Notes under the pieces: model-generated | Seen by the model: only the letters and a program-made list of their open reading frames with translations | What the model was told of the DNA's origin: nothing | The model's database searches: none | In this document: positions 36,973-45,682 of the stretch, in pieces | Layout: each line of letters starts with the position of its first letter | How positions within the stretch are numbered: the first letter of the stretch is position 1 | From: an uncultured Bacteroidales bacterium | Lineage (GTDB): Bacteria; Bacteroidota; Bacteroidia; Bacteroidales; Bacteroidaceae | Assembly (NCBI GenBank): GCA_902801325.1 | Contig: CADCHQ010000010.1 | Span: 139,164 to 203,163 of the forward strand | Direction of reading: 5' to 3' | DNA length: 64,000 nucleotides | Position numbers and translations under genes: made by a program

Positions 36973-38502
36973 TTATTTTACAGGTCGCCCCAACGGGTTA
37001 AGGGGTATTGCCCGCTGTCTGCCTTTGTGTGAAGCGCCTCCGTCAAGAGCCAGTTGGGCAGCCTCACTTTCGTTACCACTCCTATCAACGGCCGTAACGG
37101 CCAGATGCAAGCCATAAAGCAGGAGCGTATAACGATCGAAGCGATATTCGGATTTGGGCAACAATGTGGCCATCAGGTTTTCGGCTCGTGTGATGTCTAC
37201 CGGATATTCGCGTGAGGCATAGACGTTATAACGGACGCCTCCTTGGCTTTCTTCATCAGCCTGCCATTTTAGCAATCCTCCCTCCAAGGTAAAACCTTTA
37301 GGTTTCTCGGGTGCAATACTGTCGTTCCAGTGGTAGCATGGAGGAAGAGCGGGGTAGGGGTAGAACTGATTCTGCAAATAGTCGTATAGTCCTTTGGTGT
37401 TATCGGTCAGGAATTTGGAGCGGAAAAACGCCTGTCCCATCAAACCTTGCTGCCGCAAATAATACATCTCGCGAGTGATGACGGGAAGCCCCCAGTTCTT
37501 CTCTCTTGGATGCAAGAAATAGATGCCCAGTCCCGGTGCTACATATCGTCCATGAGAACCCTCTTGCCAGTCGGCGGCAAAGGGATAGAAGTGGTCTCCC
37601 GTAAAGTACATCATGGGGAACAGGGCGTCTTGAATGCCCTCGCGCAACCAACCCTGAGCATCCTGATGGACGGCGTCATACGAGTTCCAGCCCTTCGATG
37701 AGTAGCGCCGCGTGTCACGATATTTACCTACTGGACTCGAGGACATCACAACCCATGGCTTTTTTGCTTTCACCTCATTGTATAGTCGGCGCACGATGTT
37801 GGTAATATTATCTCTGCGCCATTGCGACTTGGGCTTCCCTTGCCCGTATTTCTTATATGTTGGGCCGTCGGGGAAGGTGTTAGCATTCTCGGGGTAACGT
37901 ATGTAGTCGAAATGGATACCGTCGATGTCGTATCTTTCCACGAAGTCTGCTAAGATGGCAGACAGATAGTCGGCCGTACCGGGTTGTCCAGGATCGAGAT
38001 AGTATTGCCCGTTATGTTTTAGGAGCAGGTTGGGGTGGGTGTAGAGTAGGGATTTCTTACCCATTTTCTTGGCCACTTCAATCTTAAAGGCAGGAATGGT
38101 CACCACCCATGCGTGCAACTCCATTCCTCGCCTATGCGTTTCCTCGATGGCGAAAGCCAAGGGGTCGTAGCCGGGATGCTTATCGTATTGACCAGTAAGA
38201 CAGATGTCCCACGGCTCTAGTTGAGAGGGATAGATAAGACTGCCTCGTATGCGCGTCTGTAATAAAATGGTATTTATGTTGGCGGCTTTCAGTTGGTCGA
38301 GCAGGCGACACAACTCCTGTTTTTGCTTTTCTATGCCCGTTCTTGACGTCGCTTTACTTGTCGGCCAGTCCAGGCCGTTGAGTGTGGTCACCCATACGGC
38401 CCTAAGCTCGCGTTTCGGTGCTTCTGCCGTCCCTGGTAACTGGGCATACAAGGAGAATAGACTAAAAAAGGAAAGGATGAGGAGTGTTGTAATTCGTTTC
38501 AT
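36973..38502 (-). CDS. GH10-like (DUF187/YngK type) secreted glycoside hydrolase
   Basis: 509 residues with signal peptide MKRITTLLILSFFSLFSLYAQ. The TIM-barrel motifs RELRAVWVTTLNGLDWP, TILLQTRIRGSLIYPSQLEPW, YDIDGIHFDYIRYP and WVVMSSSPVGKYRD match the GHL10 family, which includes enzymes acting on peptidoglycan or bacterial polysaccharides. A fibronectin-like module follows near the C-terminus (GFTLEGGLLKW, RYNVYASREYPVDI, LHLAVTAVDRSGNES). The start codon lies four bases past the -7 box, so the mRNA is probably leaderless. It is divergent from the btuF-like gene. Confidence 0.87.
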   Translation of the reverse strand: MKRITTLLILSFFSLFSLYAQLPGTAEAPKRELRAVWVTTLNGLDWPTSKATSRTGIEKQKQELCRLLDQLKAANINTILLQTRIRGSLIYPSQLEPWDICLTGQYDKHPGYDPLAFAIEETHRRGMELHAWVVTIPAFKIEVAKKMGKKSLLYTHPNLLLKHNGQYYLDPGQPGTADYLSAILADFVERYDIDGIHFDYIRYPENANTFPDGPTYKKYGQGKPKSQWRRDNITNIVRRLYNEVKAKKPWVVMSSSPVGKYRDTRRYSSKGWNSYDAVHQDAQGWLREGIQDALFPMMYFTGDHFYPFAADWQEGSHGRYVAPGLGIYFLHPREKNWGLPVITREMYYLRQQGLMGQAFFRSKFLTDNTKGLYDYLQNQFYPYPALPPCYHWNDSIAPEKPKGFTLEGGLLKWQADEESQGGVRYNVYASREYPVDITRAENLMATLLPKSEYRFDRYTLLLYGLHLAVTAVDRSGNESEAAQLALDGGASHKGRQRAIPLNPLGRPVK

Positions 38503-38506
38503 GCTA

Positions 38507-38565
38507 CAAAGATACGAAACTTTCGTAATTCATAATCCGTAATTCGCATTTATTTTGTATCTTTG
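38507..38565. promoter_or_regulatory. Divergent promoter pair between the GH10-like and btuF-like genes
   Basis: TATCTTTG on the minus strand at 38507-38514 and on the plus strand at 38558-38565, with 43 bases between them filled by AATTCATAATCCGTAATTCG. The geometry matches the pairs at 23219-23278 and 54870-54929. Confidence 0.6.
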
Positions 38566-38585
38566 TACGAAATATCCGTGTAACG

Positions 38586-39764
38586 ATGAAAAATGTTTTT
38601 CTTTTAGCAATAGCACTTGCCGTCATATCAGCTTGTAGGAATCCTAAGCAGGACCGTCAATTGGTGGCGGAGACAGGTCTCGAGGATTCAACGTTGTTGA
38701 TTCGTCCCCAGTATGCTCAAGGGTTTACTGTGAAATATTTGGCTGATAACGTGCGTTTGGTCGAGGTGGTTGATCCTCAGACACATGACGATGGAGAACG
38801 CATGCCCGTCGGCTATGCCTTTGCTTTGGTGCAGCGGGGGAGTCAAGCTGAAATTCCGGAGGGCTACGAGCGCGTTGAGGTTCCTATACGAAGCACCATT
38901 GTTATGACTTCACTACAACTGTCGAACTTCACGGCTCTCGCAGCGCATGATTATATTAAGGGAATTACAGGCACGAAGAATCTTTACAACGAGGATATAC
39001 TGCAACGTGTGCGTGAGGGACGCATTCAAAAGATTGGCATGGAGGGCAACTTCGATACGGAACTCATCCTCGCAGCAAACCCCGACGTTATCTTCATCTC
39101 TCCCTTCAAGCGAGGGGGGTATGACACTATCAAGGAGACGGGTATCACCCTCATCCCCCATCTTGGCTATAAGGAGACAACACCGCTAGCGCAAGCCGAG
39201 TGGATTAAGTTCATTGCGATGTTTATCGGACGTGAAGCGGAGGCCAACGCCGTATTCGACGGCATTGCCCAACGCTACAACGGGTTGAAACAGCGTGTTG
39301 ATTCCCTGCTTTCTTCCAACACCTGTATGGTGGGCGAGGCGCCTACCGTCTTCAGCGGTGAAATGCATGGGGGCAACTGGTATGCAGTGGGTGGACGCAA
39401 CCATTTGGCACAATTGTTCCGCGATGCTGGTGCTGATTATATCATCAAAGACGATAATACGGGAGGTGTCAACCTTGAGTACGAACAACTCTATGCTACG
39501 GCTGCCAATGCCGATTATTGGCGCATTTTGAATAGTTATCCAGGTGACTTCTCCTACGATGCACTCTTGGCCAGTGAGCCCCGCAATGCGCTCTTTCGTG
39601 CTTTCAAGGAAAAGCATGTTATATACTGCAATATGCGACAGACTCCCTATTACGAATCAGCCCCCGTCGAACCCGACCAGGTGCTTGCCGATCTCGTGGC
39701 TATTTTCCATCCCGAGTTGTTGCCTAACCACGTAGGGAAGTATTATCGTTTGTTAAAACCATGA
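38586..39764 (+). CDS. btuF: ABC transporter substrate-binding lipoprotein (BtuF/FecB-like)
   Basis: 392 residues. Lipoprotein signal MKNVFLLAIALAVISAC with the cysteine at 17. The periplasmic-binding-protein fold of the helical-backbone class is visible: IVMTSLQLSNFTALAAHDYIKGITG, AANPDVIFISPFKRGGYDTI and TLIPHLGYKETTPLAQAEWIKFIAMFIG. It binds cobalamin or an iron chelate and passes it to the FecCD permease, whose gene overlaps by 4 bases. The nearby corrin genes favour a cobamide, but no riboswitch precedes it and an iron-siderophore substrate cannot be excluded. Confidence 0.82.
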   Translation: MKNVFLLAIALAVISACRNPKQDRQLVAETGLEDSTLLIRPQYAQGFTVKYLADNVRLVEVVDPQTHDDGERMPVGYAFALVQRGSQAEIPEGYERVEVPIRSTIVMTSLQLSNFTALAAHDYIKGITGTKNLYNEDILQRVREGRIQKIGMEGNFDTELILAANPDVIFISPFKRGGYDTIKETGITLIPHLGYKETTPLAQAEWIKFIAMFIGREAEANAVFDGIAQRYNGLKQRVDSLLSSNTCMVGEAPTVFSGEMHGGNWYAVGGRNHLAQLFRDAGADYIIKDDNTGGVNLEYEQLYATAANADYWRILNSYPGDFSYDALLASEPRNALFRAFKEKHVIYCNMRQTPYYESAPVEPDQVLADLVAIFHPELLPNHVGKYYRLLKP

Positions 39765-40783
39765 AGAAGACCTTCCTCTTTCTCCTGTTGCTGATTGGCA
39801 TAGCCGTTTTTTTCGTACTTAACCTGCTATTAGGCACGGTCCGAATCCCTATGGCCGATGTCCTCCGAATTCTTACCGGGCGAGGCGATGACATGGAGAT
39901 ATGGTACAATATAGTTTGGAGTTCCCGGGTTCCTCAGGCTCTCACGGCTACTATGGCGGGAGCCGGTTTGGCGGTGAGCGGCCTGCAGATGCAGACCGTT
40001 TTCCGTAATCCATTAGCTGGTCCTTCCGTTTTAGGCATATCCAATGGCGCTTCGCTGGGTGTCGCTTTTGTCGTGCTCATGTCAGGCTCGTTAGGCGGTG
40101 TTGCCCTCAGTCGGTTGGGTTACATGGGGGATGTGGCCATGTCCCTTGGTGCTATCGTTGGTGCAATGGCAGTTATGCTACTCATATTATACGTGTCTCG
40201 ACGCATAAAGGGCGATGTTACACTTCTAATCATCGGTGTAATGATAGGCTATTTGGCCAATGCCGTCATAGGCGTGCTGAAGTTCTTCTCTAACGAAGAG
40301 GACATTAAGGCCTATGTAGTATGGGGTCTTGGTTCTTTTTCCCGAGTCTCGGGCGATCAGATGGTGCTTTTCGTGGTCCTGATGGTGCTACTTTTGCCAT
40401 TGAGTATGCTGCTCGTGAAGCCCATGAACCTGCTGCTGTTGGGCGATGATTATGCCCAGAATCTCGGGCTCAATGTTCAGTATCAGCGCATGCTTGTCAT
40501 CGCCTCGTCTGGTGTGCTCGTGGCCATTGTTACTGCCTATTGTGGTCCCATCATGTTCATCGGTCTCGCTGTGCCTCACCTTGCCCGTAGTCTTTTCCGC
40601 ACTTCCGACCATCGCCTGCTCATGCCCGGGACGGCATGCGTGGGTGCAATCTTAGCACTTGTGTGCAACCTCATTGCCCGCATGCCGGGTTTCGAGGGCG
40701 CTTTGCCTGTCAACTCCGTCACTGCTCTTGTTGGCGCACCGGTCATTGCCTATGTGCTTTTTCGTCGGAAAGGGCAATATTGA
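39761..40783 (+). CDS. btuC: FecCD/BtuC-type ABC transporter permease
   Basis: 340 residues with about ten hydrophobic segments. Family motifs: VWSSRVPQALTATMAGAGLAVSGLQMQTVFRNPLAGPSVLGISNGASLGVA, and the coupling-helix region LLLGDDYAQNLGLNVQY followed by GPIMFIGLAVPHLARSLFRTSDHRLLMPG. It moves the ligand delivered by the binding protein across the inner membrane. The usual ATPase gene (btuD/fecE) is not next to it; the next gene is convergent. It must share an ATPase encoded elsewhere. Confidence 0.9.
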   Translation: MKKTFLFLLLLIGIAVFFVLNLLLGTVRIPMADVLRILTGRGDDMEIWYNIVWSSRVPQALTATMAGAGLAVSGLQMQTVFRNPLAGPSVLGISNGASLGVAFVVLMSGSLGGVALSRLGYMGDVAMSLGAIVGAMAVMLLILYVSRRIKGDVTLLIIGVMIGYLANAVIGVLKFFSNEEDIKAYVVWGLGSFSRVSGDQMVLFVVLMVLLLPLSMLLVKPMNLLLLGDDYAQNLGLNVQYQRMLVIASSGVLVAIVTAYCGPIMFIGLAVPHLARSLFRTSDHRLLMPGTACVGAILALVCNLIARMPGFEGALPVNSVTALVGAPVIAYVLFRRKGQY

Positions 40784-40822
40784 TAGAAGAATTTAAGGGA
40801 AGAAATTATCATTCTTTCCTAC

Positions 40823-42649
40823 TTATTCGTTTTTAAGTAATAGAATTGTAAGTTCCCCATTGGGAAACAGAGGGGAGCAGTGCTCATAGCAGTGTGCTAT
40901 GATTACCCTGCTGAAACGGTCGGACTCGTCAGGCGATAGGATATCCCAAAGTTCACGAGCAACGGTTAATTGGGCCAACTGAAAAAGATCAGTTGACAAT
41001 GGACAATTGGCTTCGTGAAGGAGTTGGGCAACGAAGGGTTTATCCATGGTGACGCGCCGGCTATGGGTGTCAAGGTGACCTTGAGCCAGTTTCACAGCTT
41101 TGCCTATCATTATGCCTAAGGTGACATGGTTTATGCCCATTGCATCGGCCATCTTCAATGTCTCGCCAATGTAGTTTCCGTACTGTACAAAAGCTTGTTG
41201 GGGCAGGTGGGGGTATAGCGCTCGCAGCTGTTGCTCGCTTTTCATGCCGCTGCCCATGACTACCCTGTCCGAACCACTGGCCTTGGCCACTTCCATGCAT
41301 TTGCGGATGCTTTGGATGAAGGCTTCCTCGCTATAGGGTTTCACAATGCCCGACACACCGATAATGGAGATGCCACCCTCGATGCCCAAACGTGGGTTGA
41401 AGGTGCGGCGAGCGATCCTTGCACCATTGGGAACAGAAAGGACGATTGAGAATCGATGAAGTGATGGAGTGACGGAGTGATGGAGTGTGTTTGCAAGGTT
41501 CTCGCGAATCATTTCGCGTGGAACACGGTTGACGGCTGGTTCGCCAACAGGAAAGTCGAAGCCTGGGAGGGTGAATCGTCCGATGCCATCTCCCGCAAAG
41601 ACCTCGATAGACTCACCCCCAGCCCCTCCCTGAGAGGGAGGGGGGCAGTTACTTCTGCAGATGAGGAGTTTATTCCGTCTGTCCTCCACTTCATGAATGA
41701 TGTTCGCCTGTGCCCTCACCTCAATGCCGTTGGTTACATCGGGGTCGTCGCCAGCCTCTTTGATACAATAGGCGTAGTTGTCTCCATAACAAACGGGGAC
41801 ACGAATGGTTTCACCATTGGGCAGAATCACTGACACTTCTTTGGGTTGCTCTCCATAAAGCAACTGTTTCGTTGCTGCAATTGCTGCCGCCGTGGCACAG
41901 GTGCCTGTCGTCAATCCGCTGTGCAATGGATAGAACTCCGGTAATAGTATCTCGATAGCCCGTCGCAATCCGTATGGCCCATTGACTATGGTCCGATGGC
42001 CATTGTGCATGGGCGGCTCTGGGCGTCGTATTGCAATGATGCGCATGCCCATCTTTTTAGCTGCTTCAACTTTTTCACTGAAACCACCCGACTCGCCACT
42101 TTCTTTCATAAGCATTGCCTCGGCTTCTGCCATTTGAGGATAGAAACATAGTTGGTCGTTTGTCGCCCCTTGTTCATGTGCTAGCCGAATACTACTCTCA
42201 CGATTTAGGATGCGGTAGATGACTTTAACCCCTTGTGCTTCTAAATGTTTCAAGTGGTGGATGTGCTGCACGCCTGTCGTGGCAAACAGTGAATGAATGT
42301 TGGTTGGTATCTGTGAATAGTCGTCAATCCACTCGATGGCGGGGTCGCGCGGTGGATAGATGCGCTCATAACGGACAACGTAAATGTGCATTGACTCTGC
42401 CACCTTGGTTATTGTCTCATGGAGTCGAGAGGCAAAAGGATGTGCGGCATCGACAATCAAACGAATGGCGTGTTGCTGGCAGAACGCAAGCATCGTTTCG
42501 TAGTCCATCGCACCGTCAGTGCGTTGCCCATTGTGAAGCGTCACTTCCTGCTCTCCAGTCTTGGTACTGTAATAATAGGATGAACCAGCCTGTTCCAGTA
42601 CCTCTACGGCCTTACGTCCTTCCGTAGTTCCTCCAAATACCAATATCAT
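40823..42649 (-). CDS. Fused cobalt-precorrin-6A reductase (CobK/CbiJ) and cobalt-precorrin-5B methyltransferase (CbiD)
   Basis: 608 residues. Residues about 1-250 are CobK/CbiJ (MILVFGGTTEGRKAVEVLEQ, DAAHPFASRLHETI, RYERIYPP). Residues about 255-608 are CbiD (LHSGLTTGTCATAAAIAA, GIGRFTLPGFDFPVGEPAVNRVPREMI, GISIIGVSGIVKPYSEEAFIQSI). CbiD is specific to the anaerobic pathway. Inside the CbiD part an in-frame GC-rich palindromic element (41611-41646) encodes CPPPSQGGAGGES, between strand residues ICRSN and IEVFAGDG. The start overlaps the CbiG-CobM stop by 4 bases. Confidence 0.92.
   Translation of the reverse strand: MILVFGGTTEGRKAVEVLEQAGSSYYYSTKTGEQEVTLHNGQRTDGAMDYETMLAFCQQHAIRLIVDAAHPFASRLHETITKVAESMHIYVVRYERIYPPRDPAIEWIDDYSQIPTNIHSLFATTGVQHIHHLKHLEAQGVKVIYRILNRESSIRLAHEQGATNDQLCFYPQMAEAEAMLMKESGESGGFSEKVEAAKKMGMRIIAIRRPEPPMHNGHRTIVNGPYGLRRAIEILLPEFYPLHSGLTTGTCATAAAIAATKQLLYGEQPKEVSVILPNGETIRVPVCYGDNYAYCIKEAGDDPDVTNGIEVRAQANIIHEVEDRRNKLLICRSNCPPPSQGGAGGESIEVFAGDGIGRFTLPGFDFPVGEPAVNRVPREMIRENLANTLHHSVTPSLHRFSIVLSVPNGARIARRTFNPRLGIEGGISIIGVSGIVKPYSEEAFIQSIRKCMEVAKASGSDRVVMGSGMKSEQQLRALYPHLPQQAFVQYGNYIGETLKMADAMGINHVTLGIMIGKAVKLAQGHLDTHSRRVTMDKPFVAQLLHEANCPLSTDLFQLAQLTVARELWDILSPDESDRFSRVIIAHCYEHCSPLFPNGELTILLLKNE
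41611..41646 (-). repeat. In-frame GC-rich palindromic element in cbiD
   Basis: CCCCTCCCT (41623-41631) and AGGGAGGGG (41635-41643) form a perfect 9-bp stem around GAG; the flank on the minus strand continues CTGGGGGTGAG, the arm typical of this family. It encodes PPPSQGGAGG in the host protein without breaking the frame. Confidence 0.8.
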
Positions 42650-44421
42650 GCCTCGCCTTGTCTGAAAAGGTGGGTAAAATGTTTATTATAGAGTTCAGAC
42701 TGCCCGTGACGGTTGTCGATGGCCTCGCCCACGACGAGCATGGTGGTCAGGGTCAGGTGATTGTCGTGAACGATTTTGGCTAAGTCTTTCAGTATGCCGC
42801 GGTATATCTGTTGGTCGGGCCATGTCAGGTGGTAGCAAGCTGCGACTGGGGTGTCCTCCGAATATTCTTGTAATAGTTCCTTTTGAACATCATCTACGAT
42901 AGCAGCTGAAAGAAAGATGCACATCGTTGACTGACTCTTGGCCAATATGTGCAATCGCTCCTTTTTTGGCATGGGTGTACGGCCTTCTCCACGTGTGAGA
43001 ATTATGGTCTGCGTGCGTTCGGGTATGGTGAACTGCGAACGGAGTTCGGCGGCTGCGGCCAGGAACGAGGAGATGCCGGGAGTGATATGGTAATCCATGG
43101 CATTTGCATCGAAAAATGCCATCTGTTCCTGAATAGCACCGAAGATGCATGGATCGCCCGTGTGGAGCCGTACGATGAGGTGTCCCCGGTCGTAGTGTTC
43201 CTTCATCAATGCACACTGCTCCTCGAGATTCATCTCGGCAGAGGAACGTACCACGGCTCCTGGCTTGTGGCATTCAGTCAGGGCCTTGGGCACCAGCGAA
43301 CCGGCATAGAGTATGAGATCAGCCTGTTCGAGGAAACGGCGGCCTCGAACACTGATGAGGTCGGGGTCGCCGGGACCGGCACCCACGATTTCAATGTGTC
43401 CTTGCTCCTTGCGCAGGTGATTGTAGTCGATGGCAAGTGCTGCCGTCCAGTTCTTGCCTTTAACTTTAGGAATTATTAGTTTGCCGTGATTCGAGCCAAG
43501 AATAGCCGCAGCCTCACACACACTGGGAGTGCCTACATGTTTCTCGACAGTCTTACTTGGATTAGGGACTTCAACCTTCGAAAGTTCTTCAGCAGTGAAA
43601 AACAGTACCTCTTCGTTATACTCGTCTTCAAGCATGGCACAAAACTCCTCGTCCTCTTTCACGTCGATGGTGCAATAGCGATGATAGCAAGGCAATACGC
43701 CAATTTGGCTAAATGCTTCGTCAATTTGGTCGTATATCTCCTCATAGTCATCAGGATGATTGGCTAGACCAAATCCCAATGTGCCAATCATGGGAACGAA
43801 GTGCAATTCCAACATGCCAGCAGGAGCGCATAGGCTATAAGGTGTTACCATAATGACTAGACTGTACTTTTTAGGATCGACATCTGCGAGACTTTTGACG
43901 ATGGTAACATGTGAAGGAAGTGTTTTCTCTAGATAGTCAGTACCCTCATCGCGGATATCCATCAGCAGGGCTGTAGGCTTGCGATTTACGAAGGCAAAGA
44001 TGCATTCATTTATGTCATCATCGCTCGCTATGGCCCAGTTAAAACGTTCTGCAAGTGTATCCAAAGCCCAGAAGCCCTGATTGTCGCTCTGTGTGGTAAT
44101 TATCTCACGGGCACCTAACAGGGCGGCAATGTCGCGTGTCAATTCGTTGGCACCACCGATATGTCCACTCAGTACTGAAATGACATTTTGCCCCAAAGAG
44201 TCAATACAAACCACTGCGGGATCTTCGTGTTTGTCCTTGATGTATGGAGCGATGGTGCGGACGCAGATGCCCATGGCTCCAATGAAGACGAAGGCATCCT
44301 GCCGTTTCCATTCCTTGCCTACATCCGAGCGTTGAATGCTTTTGGCACCGAGTTGTCTCTTCAGCATGGAGGCAATCTCGCCTCCGGCCTCACTAATCTG
44401 AATGATGGCTATCTTTTGCAT
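42646..44421 (-). CDS. Fused CbiG (cobalt-precorrin-5A hydrolase) and CobM/CbiF (precorrin-4 C11-methyltransferase)
   Basis: 591 residues. Residues about 1-335 are CbiG (FVFIGAMGICVRTIAPYIKDKHEDPAVVCID, VISVLSGHIGGANELTRDIA, IGCxx-like core, GSNHGKLIIPKVKGKNWTAALA). Residues about 345-591 are the SAM-dependent methyltransferase (IEIVGAGPGDPDLISVRGRRFLEQADLILYAGSLV, RLHTGDPCIFGAIQEQ, TPGISSFLAAAAELRSQFTIPE). Consecutive pathway steps are joined in one chain. It overlaps CobL upstream by 13 bases and CobK-CbiD downstream by 4. CbiG marks the anaerobic pathway. No palindromic element is present in this gene. Confidence 0.93.
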   Translation of the reverse strand: MQKIAIIQISEAGGEIASMLKRQLGAKSIQRSDVGKEWKRQDAFVFIGAMGICVRTIAPYIKDKHEDPAVVCIDSLGQNVISVLSGHIGGANELTRDIAALLGAREIITTQSDNQGFWALDTLAERFNWAIASDDDINECIFAFVNRKPTALLMDIRDEGTDYLEKTLPSHVTIVKSLADVDPKKYSLVIMVTPYSLCAPAGMLELHFVPMIGTLGFGLANHPDDYEEIYDQIDEAFSQIGVLPCYHRYCTIDVKEDEEFCAMLEDEYNEEVLFFTAEELSKVEVPNPSKTVEKHVGTPSVCEAAAILGSNHGKLIIPKVKGKNWTAALAIDYNHLRKEQGHIEIVGAGPGDPDLISVRGRRFLEQADLILYAGSLVPKALTECHKPGAVVRSSAEMNLEEQCALMKEHYDRGHLIVRLHTGDPCIFGAIQEQMAFFDANAMDYHITPGISSFLAAAAELRSQFTIPERTQTIILTRGEGRTPMPKKERLHILAKSQSTMCIFLSAAIVDDVQKELLQEYSEDTPVAACYHLTWPDQQIYRGILKDLAKIVHDNHLTLTTMLVVGEAIDNRHGQSELYNKHFTHLFRQGEA

Positions 44422-45647
44422 CGCAGTATTGTTATTGGATGGTAGTTGTTAAGTTGGATTCTTGACGGTGGGTCTTGCTTGAGTCCGAGTTCTGCACACA
44501 CTTCGTCCCAAAGGCGGTGGCTGTCCGTGGTGACCTTGGGGGCAACAACGCTGTTCATCACGATGATGCCCTCGGGGGCCAGATAGCGTAGCACCTTCTC
44601 CATGATTTTCTTCAGCCGTCCGCCGTGTCCGCCGATGAAGACGGCATCCGGCCGTCTCCCATCTGTTGCGACCGAGTCGCAATTTGCAGAACAGAAGTCG
44701 CCGATGTGCACCCCAATGCCGGGAGCACCGTGGCGGCGCATGTTCTCGTGGATGATGGCTTCGCACTCGGGACGAATCTCGAAGGCTTCGATATGCAGGT
44801 GGGGAAACAAGAGGCGAGCCTCGATACTGACGCTGCCCGTACAAAAGCCTATGTCCCAGAGTGTATGGCGATGGGGCAGGTCGAGCTCCTGAAGGGTGAG
44901 TAAGCGAATGGGCATCTTGGTTATCATCTTCTCGCGCCCGTTGAGGAGTGCGAAGTCCTTGTCTTGGATGCCATATTCCCTACCTCCTACCTCTTGCTTC
45001 TCACCTCTGAGAATTACGCAGTTCGGCATGGTAAAGTCGCGTAGGGCAACCTCTTCGAGGGAAAGCGAAGTGACCCTTTCGAGTTCGGGGTTCCCCAGAT
45101 GCTCGCCTACGTGCATATTATAAGAGGTATAGCCATACTCCAACATTCGCTGGGCAATGGCCGAGGGCGTGTGTTCCTTATCCGTTAAGATGCCTATCTT
45201 CGGGGCTCGCTCTATCAAGGCGCGGTCGAATTCCGGCCAGGGGCGCCCCGTGAGCGATACAATGCGCATATCGTGGTAGGGCATGACGAGGCGATGTGCC
45301 AGCATTTGCAGGGAGTTGAATGTCGGGTAGACCTTGATGTCAGCATCGGGGAACTCACGTTGGAGTGTATTGGCAAAGCCGAAGAAAAGGGGATCACCGG
45401 AAGCGAAGACGATGATCGCCCCCTCTCCCCGCTCCCCCGAGGGTGAGAGTCTGCGATACTCATCAAACACCATGCTGAGCGGCACTGTGATGTCTATCCA
45501 TTGAGCATCATGGGGTAGCAGTGGCATCACTATTTCATGATGTCGTCGTCCGCCAGAAAACACCTTCCCTAGCCTGATTATCTCCATCTCTTCGGGTGGA
45601 AACCAAGGCTTAGGATTGTCCGTGATACCTATTACGATGAATCGCAT
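44409..45647 (-). CDS. cobL: Precorrin-6Y C5,15-methyltransferase, CbiE-CbiT (CobL)
   Basis: 412 residues. Residues about 1-215 are CbiE (FVASGDP-type motif in FASGDPLFFGFANTLQREFPD; NSLQMLAHRLVMPYHDMRIVSLTGR). Residues about 230-412 are the CbiT methyltransferase/decarboxylase (LWDIGFCTGSVSIEARLLFPHLHIEAFEI; AVFIGGHGG). An in-frame palindromic element at 45419-45452 encodes LSPSGERGEG just before the CbiE substrate loop. It acts after CobK in the ring pathway. Confidence 0.93.
   Translation of the reverse strand: MRFIVIGITDNPKPWFPPEEMEIIRLGKVFSGGRRHHEIVMPLLPHDAQWIDITVPLSMVFDEYRRLSPSGERGEGAIIVFASGDPLFFGFANTLQREFPDADIKVYPTFNSLQMLAHRLVMPYHDMRIVSLTGRPWPEFDRALIERAPKIGILTDKEHTPSAIAQRMLEYGYTSYNMHVGEHLGNPELERVTSLSLEEVALRDFTMPNCVILRGEKQEVGGREYGIQDKDFALLNGREKMITKMPIRLLTLQELDLPHRHTLWDIGFCTGSVSIEARLLFPHLHIEAFEIRPECEAIIHENMRRHGAPGIGVHIGDFCSANCDSVATDGRRPDAVFIGGHGGRLKKIMEKVLRYLAPEGIIVMNSVVAPKVTTDSHRLWDEVCAELGLKQDPPSRIQLNNYHPITILRCKR
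45419..45452 (-). repeat. In-frame GC-rich palindromic element in cobL
   Basis: GCCCCCTCTCCCCGCTCCCC followed by GAGGGTGAGAG: CTCTC/GAGAG outer and CCC/GGG inner pairing with the GGGTGAG flank shared by other copies. Less perfect than its relatives. It encodes SPSGERGEG. Confidence 0.65.
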
Positions 45648-45682
45648 GATGAACTTTCAATCTTCAATTTTCAATCTTCAAT

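Noticed and set aside
39090..39125. C-run/G-run segment in the btuF-like gene (CTCCCTTCAAGCGAGGGG)
   Set aside because: It encodes the conserved ISPFKRGGYDTI region of the binding protein and lacks the element's flank.
40850..40885. Palindrome TTCCCCATTGGGAA with a GAGGGGAG flank at the CbiD C-terminus, resembling the in-frame elements
   Set aside because: The encoded CSPLFPNGELTILL fits the normal CbiD ending, so no insertion is needed to explain it.
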